Below are positions 15,319-15,479 of a stretch of 15,479 nt of DNA, in pieces (position 1 is the stretch's first letter; every line of letters starts with the position of its first letter). The notes beneath the pieces were generated by a model, which made no database searches, was not told the origin of the DNA, and was given only the letters and a program-made list of their open reading frames with translations. The stretch lies in the NCBI GenBank assembly GCA_905215395.1, contig CAJMQA010000049.1, positions 1-15,479 of the forward strand. The letters are read 5' to 3'. Position numbers and translations under genes: made by a program. This DNA comes from an uncultured bacterium (lineage in GTDB: Bacteria; Bacteroidota; Bacteroidia; Bacteroidales; Marinifilaceae).

Positions 15319-15370
15319 TCGTGAACCTGTTACGAACCCGGCCACCCCTTCGTTCGTAACTGGTTCATGA
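15319..15370. repeat. Long inverted repeat overlapping direct repeat copy B
   Basis: TGAACCTGTTACGAAC (15322-15337) is the reverse complement of GTTCGTAACTGGTTCA (15352-15367) except at one position. Counting a G:T pair the arms extend to 15319 and 15370. The loop is 14 nt. Two smaller hairpins lie just before it: CTGAG/CTCAG (15292-15307) and AGACC/GGTCT (15306-15318). Confidence 0.7.
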
Positions 15371-15441
15371 GGGCTGAAAGACCGAATAATCCCATGAAGG
15401 TTATCGCTGATTTTGGGTATGAAAAAAAGGAAGCCGTTTGT
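15346..15441. repeat. Direct repeat copy B (~96 bp), adjoining the tRNA terminator
   Basis: This is the second copy of the repeat at 15131-15227, spaced about 214 bp from it. It includes the T-rich half of the minus-strand tRNA terminator and the ~75 bp beyond it. The repeat contains no intact reading frame shared by both copies. Confidence 0.75.
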
Positions 15442-15451
15442 GACTTCCTTT
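15422..15451 (-). terminator. Rho-independent terminator of the minus-strand tRNA
   Basis: On the minus strand GAAAGGAAG is followed by a short loop and CTTCCTTTTTTTC: an 8-bp stem (AAAGGAAG with CTTCCTTT) running into a T7 tract. It begins a few bases after the tRNA 3' end. Confidence 0.8.
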
Positions 15452-15455
15452 CAGG

Positions 15456-15479
15456 TGGGTCCTGAGGGATTCGAACCCC
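15456..15479 (-). tRNA. tRNA 3' end (partial, runs off the right edge; isotype unknown)
   Basis: The minus strand reads GGGG TTCGAAT CCCTC, a T-arm with a standard seven-base loop whose stem closes if the base beyond the window is G. This is followed by AGGACCC, the 3' strand of the acceptor stem, and A as discriminator at 15456. CCA is not encoded (CCT follows). The anticodon lies outside the window, so the amino acid cannot be named. The terminator at 15422-15451 follows directly. Confidence 0.85.

Larger units (their letters stand above)
15129..15455. other. Non-coding region between the SusCD operon and the tRNA
   Basis: This stretch has no convincing gene. It contains the two direct repeats, the inverted repeat with two small hairpins before it, and the tRNA terminator. 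A 39-codon frame at 15205-15324 starts inside repeat A but is not shared with copy B. The 12-nt word TCCTGAGGGATT occurs here (15290-15301) and again within the tRNA (15460-15471), hinting at a tRNA fragment. Confidence 0.6.

Noticed and set aside
15205..15324. A 39-residue ORF (MKKRKPHVDNF...) between the operon end and the tRNA
   Set aside because: It starts inside direct repeat A, has no ribosome-binding context, and the equivalent frame in copy B runs into the tRNA. Short spurious frames of this kind are common beside tRNA genes.
15131..15441. CRISPR-like array
   Set aside because: There are only two diverged ~97-bp copies with a long, structured interval, no short regular repeats and no cas genes.
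15346..15463. A readable frame through repeat B (PFVRNWFMRAERPNNP..., then FGYEKKEA...)
   Set aside because: The same frame in copy A is broken by a stop and a frameshift, and the end overlaps a tRNA terminator and the tRNA itself, so it is better explained as non-coding repeat sequence.
1..15479. Insertion sequence or transposon genes
   Set aside because: No transposase, integrase or recombinase motif was found in any of the substantial reading frames; only indirect repeat evidence near the tRNA exists.

Overview
The window looks like chromosomal DNA of a gut-type Bacteroidota (Bacteroidales). The grounds are two SusC/RagA-type TonB-dependent transporters, a SusD/RagB lipoprotein, an ECF sigma factor with a FecR-type anti-sigma factor, Bacteroidota-style lipoprotein signals, a GH2 beta-galactosidase start, a TAnnTTTG promoter and almost no Shine-Dalgarno sequences. 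The genus cannot be named from sequence alone.

Layout. (1) Bases 1-469, minus strand: the N-terminal part of a secreted GH2 glycosidase running off the left edge, with a promoter and a palindrome upstream (498-559). (2) 607-2622, minus strand: a two-gene operon, a TlpA-like thioredoxin protein interrupted by an apparent -1 frameshift at an A7 tract, overlapping by 8 nt a second exported protein that looks like the N-terminal half of such proteins without the thioredoxin domain. (3) 2750-4513, plus strand, divergent from tlpA: ECF sigma factor and FecR-like anti-sigma factor. (4) 4624-15075, plus strand: an STN-domain SusC (signal-transducing type), an Ig-like lipoprotein, a second SusC without STN, SusD, and a zincin-like lipoprotein whose metal-binding motif appears erased. 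(5) 15076-15479: an operon-end hairpin, two diverged ~97-bp direct repeats, a long inverted repeat and the 3' end of a minus-strand tRNA with its own terminator.

How the genes fit together (inference). The STN domain of SusC1 would contact the periplasmic C-terminal domain of FecR, which would release the sigma factor when substrate is bound. A bipartite motif, TTTTAGACACTTT then 10 nt then ATTGTTTTA, occurs exactly twice that I can find: before fecR (plus strand) and before tlpA (minus strand). It is a good candidate for the promoter read by this sigma factor and would tie the divergent thioredoxin operon to the SusCD locus. SusC2 and SusD would form the main uptake complex, with the two other lipoproteins as accessory surface proteins. 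The substrate is not shown by the sequence; loci of this type without glycoside hydrolases are often suspected of handling peptides or other non-glycan ligands.

Several genes carry lesions or oddities: the tlpA frameshift, a susD with no ATG start, a two-codon ORF where the susC1 start might be expected, and a zincin without its HExxH. These could be decay, recoding or pseudoenzyme evolution, and each is listed separately.
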